Assembly: GCA_041905595.1 (NCBI GenBank) | Contig: JAYRKT010000010.1 | Location: 1 to 64,000 of the forward strand | Source of the DNA: Aliitabrizicola sp041905595 | GTDB lineage: Bacteria; Pseudomonadota; Alphaproteobacteria; Rhodobacterales; Rhodobacteraceae | Reading direction: 5' to 3' | Length of the DNA stretch: 64,000 bases | In this document: piece by piece, positions 40,900 to 49,107 of the stretch | Layout: each line of letters starts with the position of its first letter | How positions within the stretch are numbered: the first letter of the stretch is position 1 | The notes under the pieces: generated by a model | Seen by the model: only the letters and a program-made list of their open reading frames with translations | Databases searched by the model: none | Told to the model about the DNA's origin: nothing | Made by a program: the position numbers and the translations under genes

Positions 40900-41603
40900 A
40901 GGATCAGCGTTGGGGCTATCGAACGCGTCTTCGCGCGGCAAAGATCGACCAGCTTGCCGATCGTCGCCCGGTGCAGCGCCTCCGCAGGGGTGGACACGCC
41001 GGCCGCCAAGATCGCCGGAGTTTCTGCCGGAAGTCCATGCGCAATCAGATGGGCAGCAAAGGCCGGAAAGGTGGCGCGCGCCATGTAGACGGCCGTTACC
41101 GCATGCGGGTCGGCCAGTGCGGCCCAGTTCAGATCGCCAGGCAGACCACCGGTAACATCATGCCCGGTCACGAACTGCACCCGTCGCGCGGTCAGGCGCC
41201 GGGTCAGCGGGATGCCCGCAGCTGCAGCGGCCGCAGCCGGAGCCGTCACGCCAGGAATGACCTCGTAGCCAATCGTAGCGGTGTCAAGAGCCGCGACCTC
41301 TTCCTCCAGACGCCCGAACATGCCCGCATCGCCGGATTTCAGCCGCACCACGCGGGCGCCCGCCGCCGCGTGAACCACCAGCAGGCGGTTGATGTCATCC
41401 TGCCGGGCTGAAGCCCGGCCTGCGCGCTTGCCGACCGGGATCAACTCGGCGTTCCTCGCGGCGAGTTCGAGGATCGGCCCCGAGGAAAGGTCATCGTAAA
41501 GCACGACCTCAGCCGCCTGCAGGCGCTTCATGGCCTTGACGGTCAGAAGCTCGGGATCGCCTGGGCCCGAGGACACGAAGCTGACAAAGCCCGCCGCTCT
41601 CAT
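40857..41603 (-). CDS. cobA: Uroporphyrinogen-III C-methyltransferase (CobA)
   Basis: A 248-residue SUMT with GPGDPELLTVKAMKRLQAAE, VVLYDDLSSGPIL, RLKSGDAGMFGRLEEE, VIPGVTAPAAAAAAAGIPLT and VYMARATF. It converts uroporphyrinogen III to precorrin-2, the entry into the corrin branch. Its ATG overlaps the cobB stop by 4 nt. It is the last gene of the long minus-strand corrin operon. Confidence 0.92.
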   Translation of the reverse strand: MRAAGFVSFVSSGPGDPELLTVKAMKRLQAAEVVLYDDLSSGPILELAARNAELIPVGKRAGRASARQDDINRLLVVHAAAGARVVRLKSGDAGMFGRLEEEVAALDTATIGYEVIPGVTAPAAAAAAAGIPLTRRLTARRVQFVTGHDVTGGLPGDLNWAALADPHAVTAVYMARATFPAFAAHLIAHGLPAETPAILAAGVSTPAEALHRATIGKLVDLCRAKTRSIAPTLILYGALAEEVSRRSR

Positions 41604-42907
41604 GACGCCTCCGAGATCAGGTGAAAGAAGGTGCCGGTGACGTTTCCCCGACGAGAGCCTGTTTCCGGGACAGCATTGCCTTCCGCATCGAAGACCTCGG
41701 CCAAGGGCGCATCGGGCTGCGCGAGGATGGTGGAATAGTGGAATTCATGGCCAAGCAGCCTCTGGCCGCGGCCCTGGCCTGGCAGGGGGGAAAGGAGCCT
41801 CGCCTGTCGGTATCCCAAATGCATTCGGCGGCTCGCATAGCTCGTTTCCAGACCCAGCAGCCCCGCCATCCGGTGGATCTGTCCCCCTTCATCCGTCAGG
41901 GCTTCCCCCAGGACCATGTATCCGCCGCATTCCCCGTGAACCGGCCCGCTCTCCGCAAACCGCCTCAAGCCGGCAAGAAAGACCTGCGCCCCGGCCAGGC
42001 GGCTCGCGTGAAGCTCCGGATAGCCCCCCGGCAGCCAGCAGCAATCGGCATCCGGTGGGGGCTCGTTGGCCAACGGAGAAAATGGCAGGATCTCGGCCCC
42101 CGCCTCCTGCCAGGCAGCGACAAGATGGGGATAGGCAAACGAAAACGCCTCGTCGCGCGCAAGGGCGATCCGCTGGGCTGGGGGGCGGATGCGTCTTGGC
42201 GGCTGCAGGGGTTTGCCGCCTGCCACCAGTGTGCGAAGAGCCACAAGATTGACATGCGCGCGCAGGAAGCCGGCATAGCCGGCGATCGCCGCATCAAGGT
42301 CCGGATGCTCGACCGCCTGGACAAGCCCGAGGTGACGTTCGGGCAGCGTCAGATCGCCACGTCGAGGCAACGCCCCGAATACCGGTATGCCGGCGTTGTC
42401 CAGGGCCAAACGGCACAGCCGTTCGTGCCGAGGCGAGGCGACCCGGTTGAGGATGACCCCTGCGACCTGGACGTCCTGGCGGAAATGCCGCAGTCCCAGC
42501 GACAGCGCCGCGACGGTTTGGGCATGGCCGGACACGTCCATGACCACCACCACCGGCCAGCCCGTCGCCGCGGCGATATCCGCCGTTGATCCATTGCCCG
42601 TGGCCCCTGCCCGGGCCACCCCGTCAAACAGCCCCATCGAACCCTCGGCGACCGCCATCTCGCCCGGCAGCCCAAGCTGGTCGGCCAGCAACCCTGGGTC
42701 CATCGCCCAACTGTCGAGATTGCGGGAATCCTCGCCGCAGGCGGCGCGATGGAAGGCGGGGTCGATATAGTCGGGACCGCACTTGTAGGGGCGAACCTTC
42801 ACCCCGTCCTCGGCAAGACAGCGCAGCAAGCCTAGCATCACTGTGGTCTTGCCCGCGCCCGAGCGGGGGGCCGAGACGATCAGCCCGGGGATCGTGGCCC
42901 GGCTCAT
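41600..42907 (-). CDS. cobB: Hydrogenobyrinic/cobyrinic acid a,c-diamide synthase (CobB)
   Basis: A 435-residue ATP-dependent amidotransferase: Walker A SAPRSGAGKTTVMLGLLR, YKCGPDYIDPAFH, and a C-terminal class I glutaminase domain with the nucleophile in VHGECGGYMVLG. It amidates the a and c carboxylates using glutamine. It overlaps cobM and cobA by 4 nt each. Confidence 0.9.
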   Translation of the reverse strand: MSRATIPGLIVSAPRSGAGKTTVMLGLLRCLAEDGVKVRPYKCGPDYIDPAFHRAACGEDSRNLDSWAMDPGLLADQLGLPGEMAVAEGSMGLFDGVARAGATGNGSTADIAAATGWPVVVVMDVSGHAQTVAALSLGLRHFRQDVQVAGVILNRVASPRHERLCRLALDNAGIPVFGALPRRGDLTLPERHLGLVQAVEHPDLDAAIAGYAGFLRAHVNLVALRTLVAGGKPLQPPRRIRPPAQRIALARDEAFSFAYPHLVAAWQEAGAEILPFSPLANEPPPDADCCWLPGGYPELHASRLAGAQVFLAGLRRFAESGPVHGECGGYMVLGEALTDEGGQIHRMAGLLGLETSYASRRMHLGYRQARLLSPLPGQGRGQRLLGHEFHYSTILAQPDAPLAEVFDAEGNAVPETGSRRGNVTGTFFHLISEAS

Positions 42908-43677
42908 CCCTTCACCGCATCGGCACGGCCCGCACGGAAGCGGCGGTCATAATCGGCGGCGTAGAGCCGGCTCTCGTGGAAGCCTTCAGCCGCCAAAGCG
43001 CGACCCACGAGGATCAGGGCAGTCCGCTCCATCGTCTCGCCCACGTCGGCGGCGATGGAGCGGAGCGTTCCCCGCACAATCCGCTGGTCCGGCCAGCTCG
43101 CCCGCCAGACAACGGCGGCAGGACAGTCGACGCCATAATACGCACCGAGTTCAGCGGCGACCTCCTCCAGCCGGTGGATGGAAAGATGGATGGCCAGTGT
43201 CGCACCCGTGGCTCCGAAGGCGGCCAGCGTCTCGGCCGGGGGCATAGGCGAGGCGCGGCCAGAGATCCGGGTCAGCACCACGCTCTGGGCAATGCCCGGC
43301 AGGGTCAGTTCCGCCCCCAGGGCGGCGGCGCCTGCCGCGAAGGAAGGGACACCCGGCGTGATGTCATAGGGGATGCCAAGCTCCCGCAGCCGGCGCAACT
43401 GCTCGCCCATGGCCGACCAGACCGACAGGTCGCCCGAGTGCAGGCGCGCCACGTCCAAGGCCTGGGCGTGGGCGGCGGCAATCTCGGCCATGATGCCGTC
43501 GAGGCTCATGGACGCGGTGTTGATGATTCGAGCGCCTTGGGGACAGTGCTGCAACATCTCTTCCGGGATCAGCGACCCGGCGTAAAGGCAGACAGGCGAG
43601 GCCGCGATCAGGTCCCGCCCCCGCAGGGTAAGAAGGTCAGGCGCGCCGGGGCCTGCGCCGATGAAGTGAACGGTCAT
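42904..43677 (-). CDS. cobM: Precorrin-4 C11-methyltransferase (CobM)
   Basis: A 257-residue tetrapyrrole methylase: MTVHFIGAGPGAPDLLTLRG, VCLYAGSLIPEEMLQHCP, LHSGDLSVWSAMGEQLRRL, PGVPSFAAGAAALGAELTLP and LTRISGRASPMP are all CobM-type. ATG 43677 overlaps the cobE stop. It makes precorrin-5 for CobF. Confidence 0.92.
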   Translation of the reverse strand: MTVHFIGAGPGAPDLLTLRGRDLIAASPVCLYAGSLIPEEMLQHCPQGARIINTASMSLDGIMAEIAAAHAQALDVARLHSGDLSVWSAMGEQLRRLRELGIPYDITPGVPSFAAGAAALGAELTLPGIAQSVVLTRISGRASPMPPAETLAAFGATGATLAIHLSIHRLEEVAAELGAYYGVDCPAAVVWRASWPDQRIVRGTLRSIAADVGETMERTALILVGRALAAEGFHESRLYAADYDRRFRAGRADAVKG

Positions 43678-44042
43678 GGAACGGGCCTTTCGGACTGGGC
43701 AAGGGCGGCAGTGACGCATCCGTCGGCCGAAATCACGCGCGGCTCGACAAGGCGCGCACCGGAGCCGGCAGCGATAATGGCGCAAGCCTCGGCAAGGCTG
43801 CCGGTCCCGAAGCGGGCGAGGATACGGGGGCTGCGGGTGGGCGTGCTTACGCCCAGCAGCATAGCCTCGGGGATCGGGACGAGCCTGAAGCCGGCCGCCT
43901 GCAGGCTGGCCACGACGGGATGGGTCTGCCGGAAGGCAGGCACGGCAAGCGTCAGCGGGGGTACGACCTGCAGCCGCCGGAACAGGTCCTGAACGCCTTC
44001 AAGGTTCGCTGCTGCCCGCAGGCCAAGTCCGACCACCCTCAT
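43674..44042 (-). CDS. cobE: Cobalamin biosynthesis protein CobE
   Basis: A 122-residue CobE/CbiG C-terminal-type protein: RVVGLGLRAAANLEGVQDLF, HPVVASLQAAGFRLVPIP and TGSLAEACAIIAAGSGARLV. In the aerobic pathway CobE is needed around the C11-methylation stage, though its exact reaction is unsettled; related CbiG domains open the lactone ring. ATG 44042 overlaps the cobL stop, and the longer upstream frame is only the cobL antisense-of-frame shadow. Confidence 0.85.
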   Translation of the reverse strand: MRVVGLGLRAAANLEGVQDLFRRLQVVPPLTLAVPAFRQTHPVVASLQAAGFRLVPIPEAMLLGVSTPTRSPRILARFGTGSLAEACAIIAAGSGARLVEPRVISADGCVTAALAQSERPVP

Positions 44043-45214
44043 CGCGTGACGCTCCATTGCACCACCGGATAGCTGGCCTTCCAGCCGCGCCTGCTGCCCA
44101 GTGGCGCCGCTTGCGACAGCTCGATCCGCAGAAGCGTGCCCCCAAGCCGCGCTTGCGCACCGGCAAGCAGGCTTTCGGTTTCCAGCGTGACGCCATGGGC
44201 GACGATGCGGGTATTGGCGGGAAGGATTGCCCACAAGGCGTCGAGCAGCGGAGCGTCCAGACCGCCGCCGATGAAGACGGCATCGGGCGCGGGAAGGCCC
44301 GGCAGAAGCGCCAGCGCTCGACCCTCACGTATCTCGAAATGCGGCACCCCGAGGGAGCGGGCGTTGGCACGCGCCCTTGCCGCGCGGATCGGGTCGCGCT
44401 CAACCCCGATGGCGCGGTTGCGGGGATGGGACAGAAGCCACTCGATCCCCACCGAGCCGCTGCCTGTGCCAAGATCCCACAGCAGTTCGCCGGGATGGGG
44501 CGCAAGCGCGGAAAGAGCCAGGGCGCGCACCGGGCGCTTTGTTATCTGACCATCATGTTCGTAAAGATCATCCTCCAGACCCGAGGATTGCGCTAGTCCC
44601 TTCCCGCCCCGGACCTCGAGGGCGCAGGCGACAAGGTTCTCGCATTGCGGCAGCGCCTCCTGGGCGAGATATCGGCGGACACGCTCTCTGGGGCCACCCA
44701 GATGTTCCAGCACGTGCAGCGTGGAGGCGCCAAAGCCGAGCGAGGTCAGGTAACCCGCCAAGGATGCGGGCGCTGATCCATCCCTCAGGGTGACGATCAG
44801 CCTTGCACCGTCTGACAAGTGTCGGCGCAGCTTCTCGACCGGTGCGGCGTGGAGGCCGAGGCACAGAACCTCCTCCAGGCGCCAGCCGAGGCGCGCGGCG
44901 GCCAGGGACTGCACAGAGAGGGCGGGATAGGCGCGCCATTCCCCAGGTTGCAGCTCCTGCGCAAGGCTGCCGCCCGCGCCGTGCCAGAAGGGATCACCGG
45001 AAACCAGCGCGACCACCCGCTTGCCGCGCAACGTCAGCAGGGGCACCAGCGAAAACGGGACAGGCCAAGGGGATTTGGAGGGATGGTCCACCATCGCCAG
45101 GTGGCGCGGACTGCCGAAGACGACTTCGGCCCGTTCCAGCGCATCACGGCTTGCCTCGGACAGATCCTTCAGGCCATTTTCCCCAATGCCGATGATCGAT
45201 AGCCACTCAGCCAT
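44039..45214 (-). CDS. cobL: Precorrin-6B C5,15-methyltransferase, decarboxylating (CobL)
   Basis: A 391-residue fusion: the N-terminal CbiE-like methylase domain (LSIIGIGENGLKDLSEASRD, ALVSGDPFWHGAGGSL, YPALSVQSLAAARLGW) and the C-terminal CbiT-like SAM methyltransferase (LWDLGTGSGSVGIEWLLSHP, IGVERDPIRAARARANARSL, FIGGGLDAPLLDAL). Both halves of the bifunctional enzyme are present. Its 5' end overlaps the 5' end of the plus-strand cobK by 23 bp. On the minus strand the gap back to cobJ (720 bp) is filled only by cobK antisense. Confidence 0.92.
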   Translation of the reverse strand: MAEWLSIIGIGENGLKDLSEASRDALERAEVVFGSPRHLAMVDHPSKSPWPVPFSLVPLLTLRGKRVVALVSGDPFWHGAGGSLAQELQPGEWRAYPALSVQSLAAARLGWRLEEVLCLGLHAAPVEKLRRHLSDGARLIVTLRDGSAPASLAGYLTSLGFGASTLHVLEHLGGPRERVRRYLAQEALPQCENLVACALEVRGGKGLAQSSGLEDDLYEHDGQITKRPVRALALSALAPHPGELLWDLGTGSGSVGIEWLLSHPRNRAIGVERDPIRAARARANARSLGVPHFEIREGRALALLPGLPAPDAVFIGGGLDAPLLDALWAILPANTRIVAHGVTLETESLLAGAQARLGGTLLRIELSQAAPLGSRRGWKASYPVVQWSVTR

Positions 45215-45956
45215 TCCGCCCACCCTCATCCTGGGCGGCACCACCGAGGCGAGCCACCTTGCGCAGGCCGTGGCCGATGCGGGCCTGCCCGCGATTCTGT
45301 CTTATGCCGGACGGGTGGCAAGCCCCCGTTCGCAGCCGGTGCCCATCCGCAGCGGCGGCTTCGGCGGGACCGACGGGCTTGCCGCCTTCCTGAGGGTGAA
45401 CGGCATCGGTCAGGTGGTGGATGCGACCCATCCCTTTGCCGCCCGGATCAGCCGCAACGCCGCGCTCGCCTGTGCCGCCGCCGGGATGCCGCTCTGCGCG
45501 CTTGAGCGGGCGCCCTGGATGGCCCAGGCGGGCGACGACTGGACCCGTGTCCCGGACATCGAAGGAGCCGTGGCCCAGTTGGACGGTCCCGCCAAACGGG
45601 TGTTCCTGGCGATCGGGCGACAGCATCTCGCCAGCTTTGCCCATCTCGGGCAGCATCGTTTCTTGACCCGGACGGTCGATGCGCCCGCCGCAGACTTTCC
45701 CCTGCCGGACGCCGAAGTGATCGTCGCGCGCGGCCCCTTCAGGGTTGAGAACGACATGGAGCTGATGCGCGCGCATGGCACCGAGCTGCTTGTCGCCAAG
45801 AACGCGGGCGGGGCTGGAGCCGAAGCGAAAATCCTTGCTGCCCGGGCACTCGCCGTCCCGGTCATCATGATTGATCGGCCGGAACTGCCCGACCGCCCCC
45901 TGCGCCGGACCGTGGCCGAGATCATGGACTGGCTTCATGCCCGCCTCGGCGTATAG
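45192..45956 (+). CDS. cobK: Precorrin-6A reductase (CobK)
   Basis: A 254-residue NADPH-dependent reductase: TLILGGTTEASHLAQAVADA, AILSYAGRVASP, VVDATHPFAARISRNAALAC, FLAIGRQHLASF and LVAKNAGGAGAEAKILAARA. The start is ATG 45192 (or 45186); no start exists after the cobL ATG that would keep ILGGTTE. The gene lies on the plus strand inside the minus-strand operon, head-to-head overlap with cobL and 22-bp tail-to-tail overlap with cobJ. It must use a promoter within cobL. Confidence 0.9.
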   Translation: MIDSHSAIPPTLILGGTTEASHLAQAVADAGLPAILSYAGRVASPRSQPVPIRSGGFGGTDGLAAFLRVNGIGQVVDATHPFAARISRNAALACAAAGMPLCALERAPWMAQAGDDWTRVPDIEGAVAQLDGPAKRVFLAIGRQHLASFAHLGQHRFLTRTVDAPAADFPLPDAEVIVARGPFRVENDMELMRAHGTELLVAKNAGGAGAEAKILAARALAVPVIMIDRPELPDRPLRRTVAEIMDWLHARLGV

Positions 45957-46669
45957 ACGAAACGCCCGATGCGGCGCGTGGCTGACGAGCCGAGGATGAC
46001 CAACGTGCGCATGTCCGCCATCTCAGCGCGTGCCTCCCGCAGAGGCATCACGTGGATCTCTTGCTGCGGGGTCGATACCGCACGGGCGAAGATCATAAGG
46101 CGGTCAGGTTCGACCTGCGCCTTCAGCAGATCCAGCAGAGATGCGAACTGATACGGGCGCGCGGCCGAGCGCGGATTGTAGAAGGCCATCGCGAAGTCGG
46201 CCTCTAGCGCCAGCCGCACCCGCCTGAGCACCAGATCGAAGGGCTTGAGATTGTCCGACAGGTTGATGGCGCAGAAGTCATGGCCCAGCGGCGCACCGGC
46301 TGCGGCAGCGGCAGCCAGCATGGCCGTGATGCCTGGCAAGACGCGGATGTCCAGGTCGCGCCAAGGGGCGGGGCCGTTCTCGACGGCCTCGAAGACCGCC
46401 GCGGCCATGGCAAAGACGCCGGGATCGCCCGATGATACGATCACGGCGTGGTTTCCTTGTGCCGCAAGCTCCAGCGCGTGCCGGGCGCGGTCAAGCTCGA
46501 CCCGGTTGTCGGAAGGGTGCAGGCGCAGACCGTCGCGCGGGGAAATGCGAGACACATAGGGAATATAGCCGATCACGTCGGTGGCCCGATCCAGCGCCGC
46601 CGAAACCTCGGGCGTGACCATCGCCTCCGCGCCGGGACCAAGCCCGGCGATGACGAGAGAGCCTATCAT
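45935..46669 (-). CDS. cobJ: Precorrin-3B C17-methyltransferase (CobJ)
   Basis: A 244-residue tetrapyrrole methylase: SLVIAGLGPGAEAMVTPEVS, VIGYIPYVSRIS, AVIVSSGDPGVFAMAAAVFE, VLPGITAMLAAAAAAGAPLG, HDFCAINLSDNLKPFD and MAFYNPRS. It carries out ring contraction with C17 methylation. ATG 46669 overlaps the cobI stop by 4 nt. The end overlaps the convergent cobK. Confidence 0.92.
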   Translation of the reverse strand: MIGSLVIAGLGPGAEAMVTPEVSAALDRATDVIGYIPYVSRISPRDGLRLHPSDNRVELDRARHALELAAQGNHAVIVSSGDPGVFAMAAAVFEAVENGPAPWRDLDIRVLPGITAMLAAAAAAGAPLGHDFCAINLSDNLKPFDLVLRRVRLALEADFAMAFYNPRSAARPYQFASLLDLLKAQVEPDRLMIFARAVSTPQQEIHVMPLREARAEMADMRTLVILGSSATRRIGRFVYTPRRA

Positions 46670-47382
46670 GGCCTGCGTCCTTGCCCGTGGACCAGCACGA
46701 TCGAGAAATAGGGCACCGGCCCGTCGACCTCGGACAGCATGCGGACCCTCTCCTCGGCCATGGTGCCGTGCTCGACCAGCCACGCCTGATCCGCCCTGCC
46801 CGCAGCCTGCAGAGCTGCGCGTAGACGTTGCAGATTACGGCCGATTTTCATGACAACCAGGGCATCGGTGTCGCGGATGCGCCGCGTCAATTCGTCTTCA
46901 GGCAAGGTCGCGGGCAGAACTGTGAGGATGTCATCGCCCCAGGTGATCGGAAGGCCCGTGGCGGTCCAGCAACCGGCCATGCCAGGAATGCCTGGCACCA
47001 CCTCCACACGCTCGCGCGGGAGGCGGGCGTAAAGATGCATGAACGAGCCGTAGAAGAAGGGATCTCCCTCGCACAGCACGACCACGTCATCATCCTCGGA
47101 CTGCCGCAGAAGTTCGGCCGTCCAATGCTCGTAAAAACCTGCAAGCGCGGCGTTGTAGCGCGGGTCCGAAACGGGGATCTCGGTGGTTACGGGATACTCC
47201 ATCGCGATCTCGACCGCCTGTGACGGAAGGAGCCCCTCGACAAGCCTGCGCGCCACGCCCATGGCGCCCGCCTTGCGGAAGAATGCCACGCGCCGCGCAC
47301 GTGTCAGATAGCGATGGGCCTTGACGCTCATCAGCTCGGGGTCGCCGGGACCGAGGCCGATGCATATGATCTTGCCGGTCAT
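46666..47382 (-). CDS. cobI: Precorrin-2 C20-methyltransferase (CobI)
   Basis: A 238-residue tetrapyrrole methylase: KIICIGLGPGDPELMSVKAH, RVAFFRKAGAMGVARRLVEG, VVLCEGDPFFYGSFMHLYAR, VVPGIPGMAGCWTATGLPIT and VVMKIGRNLQRLRAAL. It follows cobH after 2 nt and overlaps cobJ. The longer upstream frame is a shadow of cobH. Confidence 0.92.
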   Translation of the reverse strand: MTGKIICIGLGPGDPELMSVKAHRYLTRARRVAFFRKAGAMGVARRLVEGLLPSQAVEIAMEYPVTTEIPVSDPRYNAALAGFYEHWTAELLRQSEDDDVVVLCEGDPFFYGSFMHLYARLPRERVEVVPGIPGMAGCWTATGLPITWGDDILTVLPATLPEDELTRRIRDTDALVVMKIGRNLQRLRAALQAAGRADQAWLVEHGTMAEERVRMLSEVDGPVPYFSIVLVHGQGRRP

Positions 47383-47384
47383 GC

Positions 47385-48014
47385 CTACTCCCGCGCCGAG
47401 GCGAGCGCGTTGACCGCAGCCACCGTCATGGCCGAGCCGCCCGGACGCCCCTCGACGACGCACCACGGCACGGGCTTGTCCTGCATCAGCGCGGCCTTGG
47501 ACTCCGCCGCGCCGACGAAACCCACAGGGCAGCCGATGATGGCGGCCGGACGGGGAAAGTCCGGCTCGGCCAGCCGGTTGAGAAGGTGGAACAAGGCGGT
47601 CGGCGCATTGCCGATGGCCACGACCGCGCCCTGCAGATGCGGTCGCCACAACTCGATGGCCGCCGCCGAGCGTGTATTGCCCAGCTCAAGCGCAAGGGCA
47701 GGCACGCGCGGATCCTGTAGGGTGCAGATGACCTGATTGTCCGCAGGCAGACGCGCCCGGGTTACCCCTTCTGACACCATGCGCACATCGCAGAGAATGG
47801 GCGCGCCCTCCTGCAACGCCTGACGCGCCGCCCGGGCAAAGCCGGGCGAAAAGCGGATCAGGGACGCCAGCTCCACCATGCCCGCAGCATGGATCATGCG
47901 GACTGCGACAACCTCCTCCTCCGGCGAAAAGCGGGCCAGGTCCGCCTCGGCGCGGATGGTGGCGAAAGATGCGCGGTAGATGGCCGCGCCATCAGTTTCA
48001 TAGCTATGAGCCAA
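47385..48014 (-). CDS. cobH: Precorrin-8X methylmutase (CobH)
   Basis: A 209-residue protein with the catalytic His at position 42 in AVRMIHAAGMVE, PILCDVRMVSEGVTRARLP, GNAPTALFHLLNRL and IGCPVGFVGAAESKAAL. It moves the C11 methyl to C12 giving hydrogenobyrinate. Its ATG lies 11 nt inside the cobG 3' end. Confidence 0.92.
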   Translation of the reverse strand: MAHSYETDGAAIYRASFATIRAEADLARFSPEEEVVAVRMIHAAGMVELASLIRFSPGFARAARQALQEGAPILCDVRMVSEGVTRARLPADNQVICTLQDPRVPALALELGNTRSAAAIELWRPHLQGAVVAIGNAPTALFHLLNRLAEPDFPRPAAIIGCPVGFVGAAESKAALMQDKPVPWCVVEGRPGGSAMTVAAVNALASARE

Positions 48015-49107
48015 GATGGCCTCTCATCATATCTGGAATGTCTATTCCGGTCAGTCCGCACAGAGCGGGCTTCCCCCCTGCGGGACCATTGAGGACCAGG
48101 TCGAAGCGCCCCTCGCGCCCTGTCAGGGTGACATGCGCCGGCGCGGGATGGGCGCAGCCCTTTCCACAGCCCGACACATGCAGATGCCGCCCTTCTGGCA
48201 CAATGGCGGCGAGGTCTCGCGCCAGGGCGCGGGTCTCGACGCTGCTCGAGGCGCAGCCCGGCGCGCCGATACAGGCACTGACGCGCAGCAGCGGATGGCT
48301 GGGATCGGTCAGCCACAGCTCGCTGCGCGCATGACCTTCGGGCAGAACCGCCCGCCAAGGCGTCAGTCGCAGGGCGCTGCCCGTGAGTTCGGCCAGGATC
48401 TGCGAGGTCACGGCCCCGAAGGGCGCGAACAGAAGCGGAGCAGCACGCAGGATCTCGTCCAGGGGTGCCTGCGGGTCGGGTGCCGCATCCGCGTGGAGGG
48501 CGGGAACAATGCCTGCGGCCACTGCCTTCGCCATCCGGGCCTGCCCGCAGGAGGCAAACCAGTTCAGCAATTCGAGGATGCGTGCCATCGCCGCCTGCGG
48601 CTCGACGCATTCGCCCCAGGCCATTCCATCGGCACGCAGCAGCAGATCTTTCCCGGCGCGTTCGATCCGGATATCCGCCGAGGCATCCTGCAGTGCCGGG
48701 CATTCCCCCGTGTCGATAGCAAAGCCAAACTTGGGCGGCAGATCGGGGGCGTTCAGCAACGCCTCCTCAAGTCTGCGGACAAGCTCCAGGGTTCCATCTC
48801 CCTCACGCCAGAAAGGCGTCGTCATGATGTTGCGCCTCGCTTCAACCCGAGGATCGGGATCCAGCAGGTCAAGCGCCTGCAGCCGGCGATGCACCTCGGG
48901 CAGGCTGCCTTCGCGGACGCCTCTCAACTGCAACGTCGCTCTCGATCCGAGATCAAGTTGCCCATTGCCGAAAGACTCGGAAATCCTGACCAGTCCGGTC
49001 CCTTGGTCCGGATCGAGGCGCGAACAATGCGGACGGACCCGCAGCAGCAGGCCATCGCCTGCCGGCATCGGGCGAAGCGCGCCGGGGCACCAGCCTTTGC
49101 GGGTCAT
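48004..49107 (-). CDS. cobG: Precorrin-3B synthase (CobG)
   Basis: A 367-residue nitrite/sulfite-reductase-like monooxygenase. Fe-S cysteines are visible as CIGAPGC and CGKGC (HLHVSGCGKGCAHPAPAHV). The N-terminal half-domain reads KGWCPGALRPMPAGDGLLLR. CobG uses dioxygen to prepare ring contraction, so its presence marks the aerobic pathway. ATG 49107 overlaps the cobN stop (ATGA). Confidence 0.9.
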   Translation of the reverse strand: MTRKGWCPGALRPMPAGDGLLLRVRPHCSRLDPDQGTGLVRISESFGNGQLDLGSRATLQLRGVREGSLPEVHRRLQALDLLDPDPRVEARRNIMTTPFWREGDGTLELVRRLEEALLNAPDLPPKFGFAIDTGECPALQDASADIRIERAGKDLLLRADGMAWGECVEPQAAMARILELLNWFASCGQARMAKAVAAGIVPALHADAAPDPQAPLDEILRAAPLLFAPFGAVTSQILAELTGSALRLTPWRAVLPEGHARSELWLTDPSHPLLRVSACIGAPGCASSSVETRALARDLAAIVPEGRHLHVSGCGKGCAHPAPAHVTLTGREGRFDLVLNGPAGGKPALCGLTGIDIPDMMRGHLGS

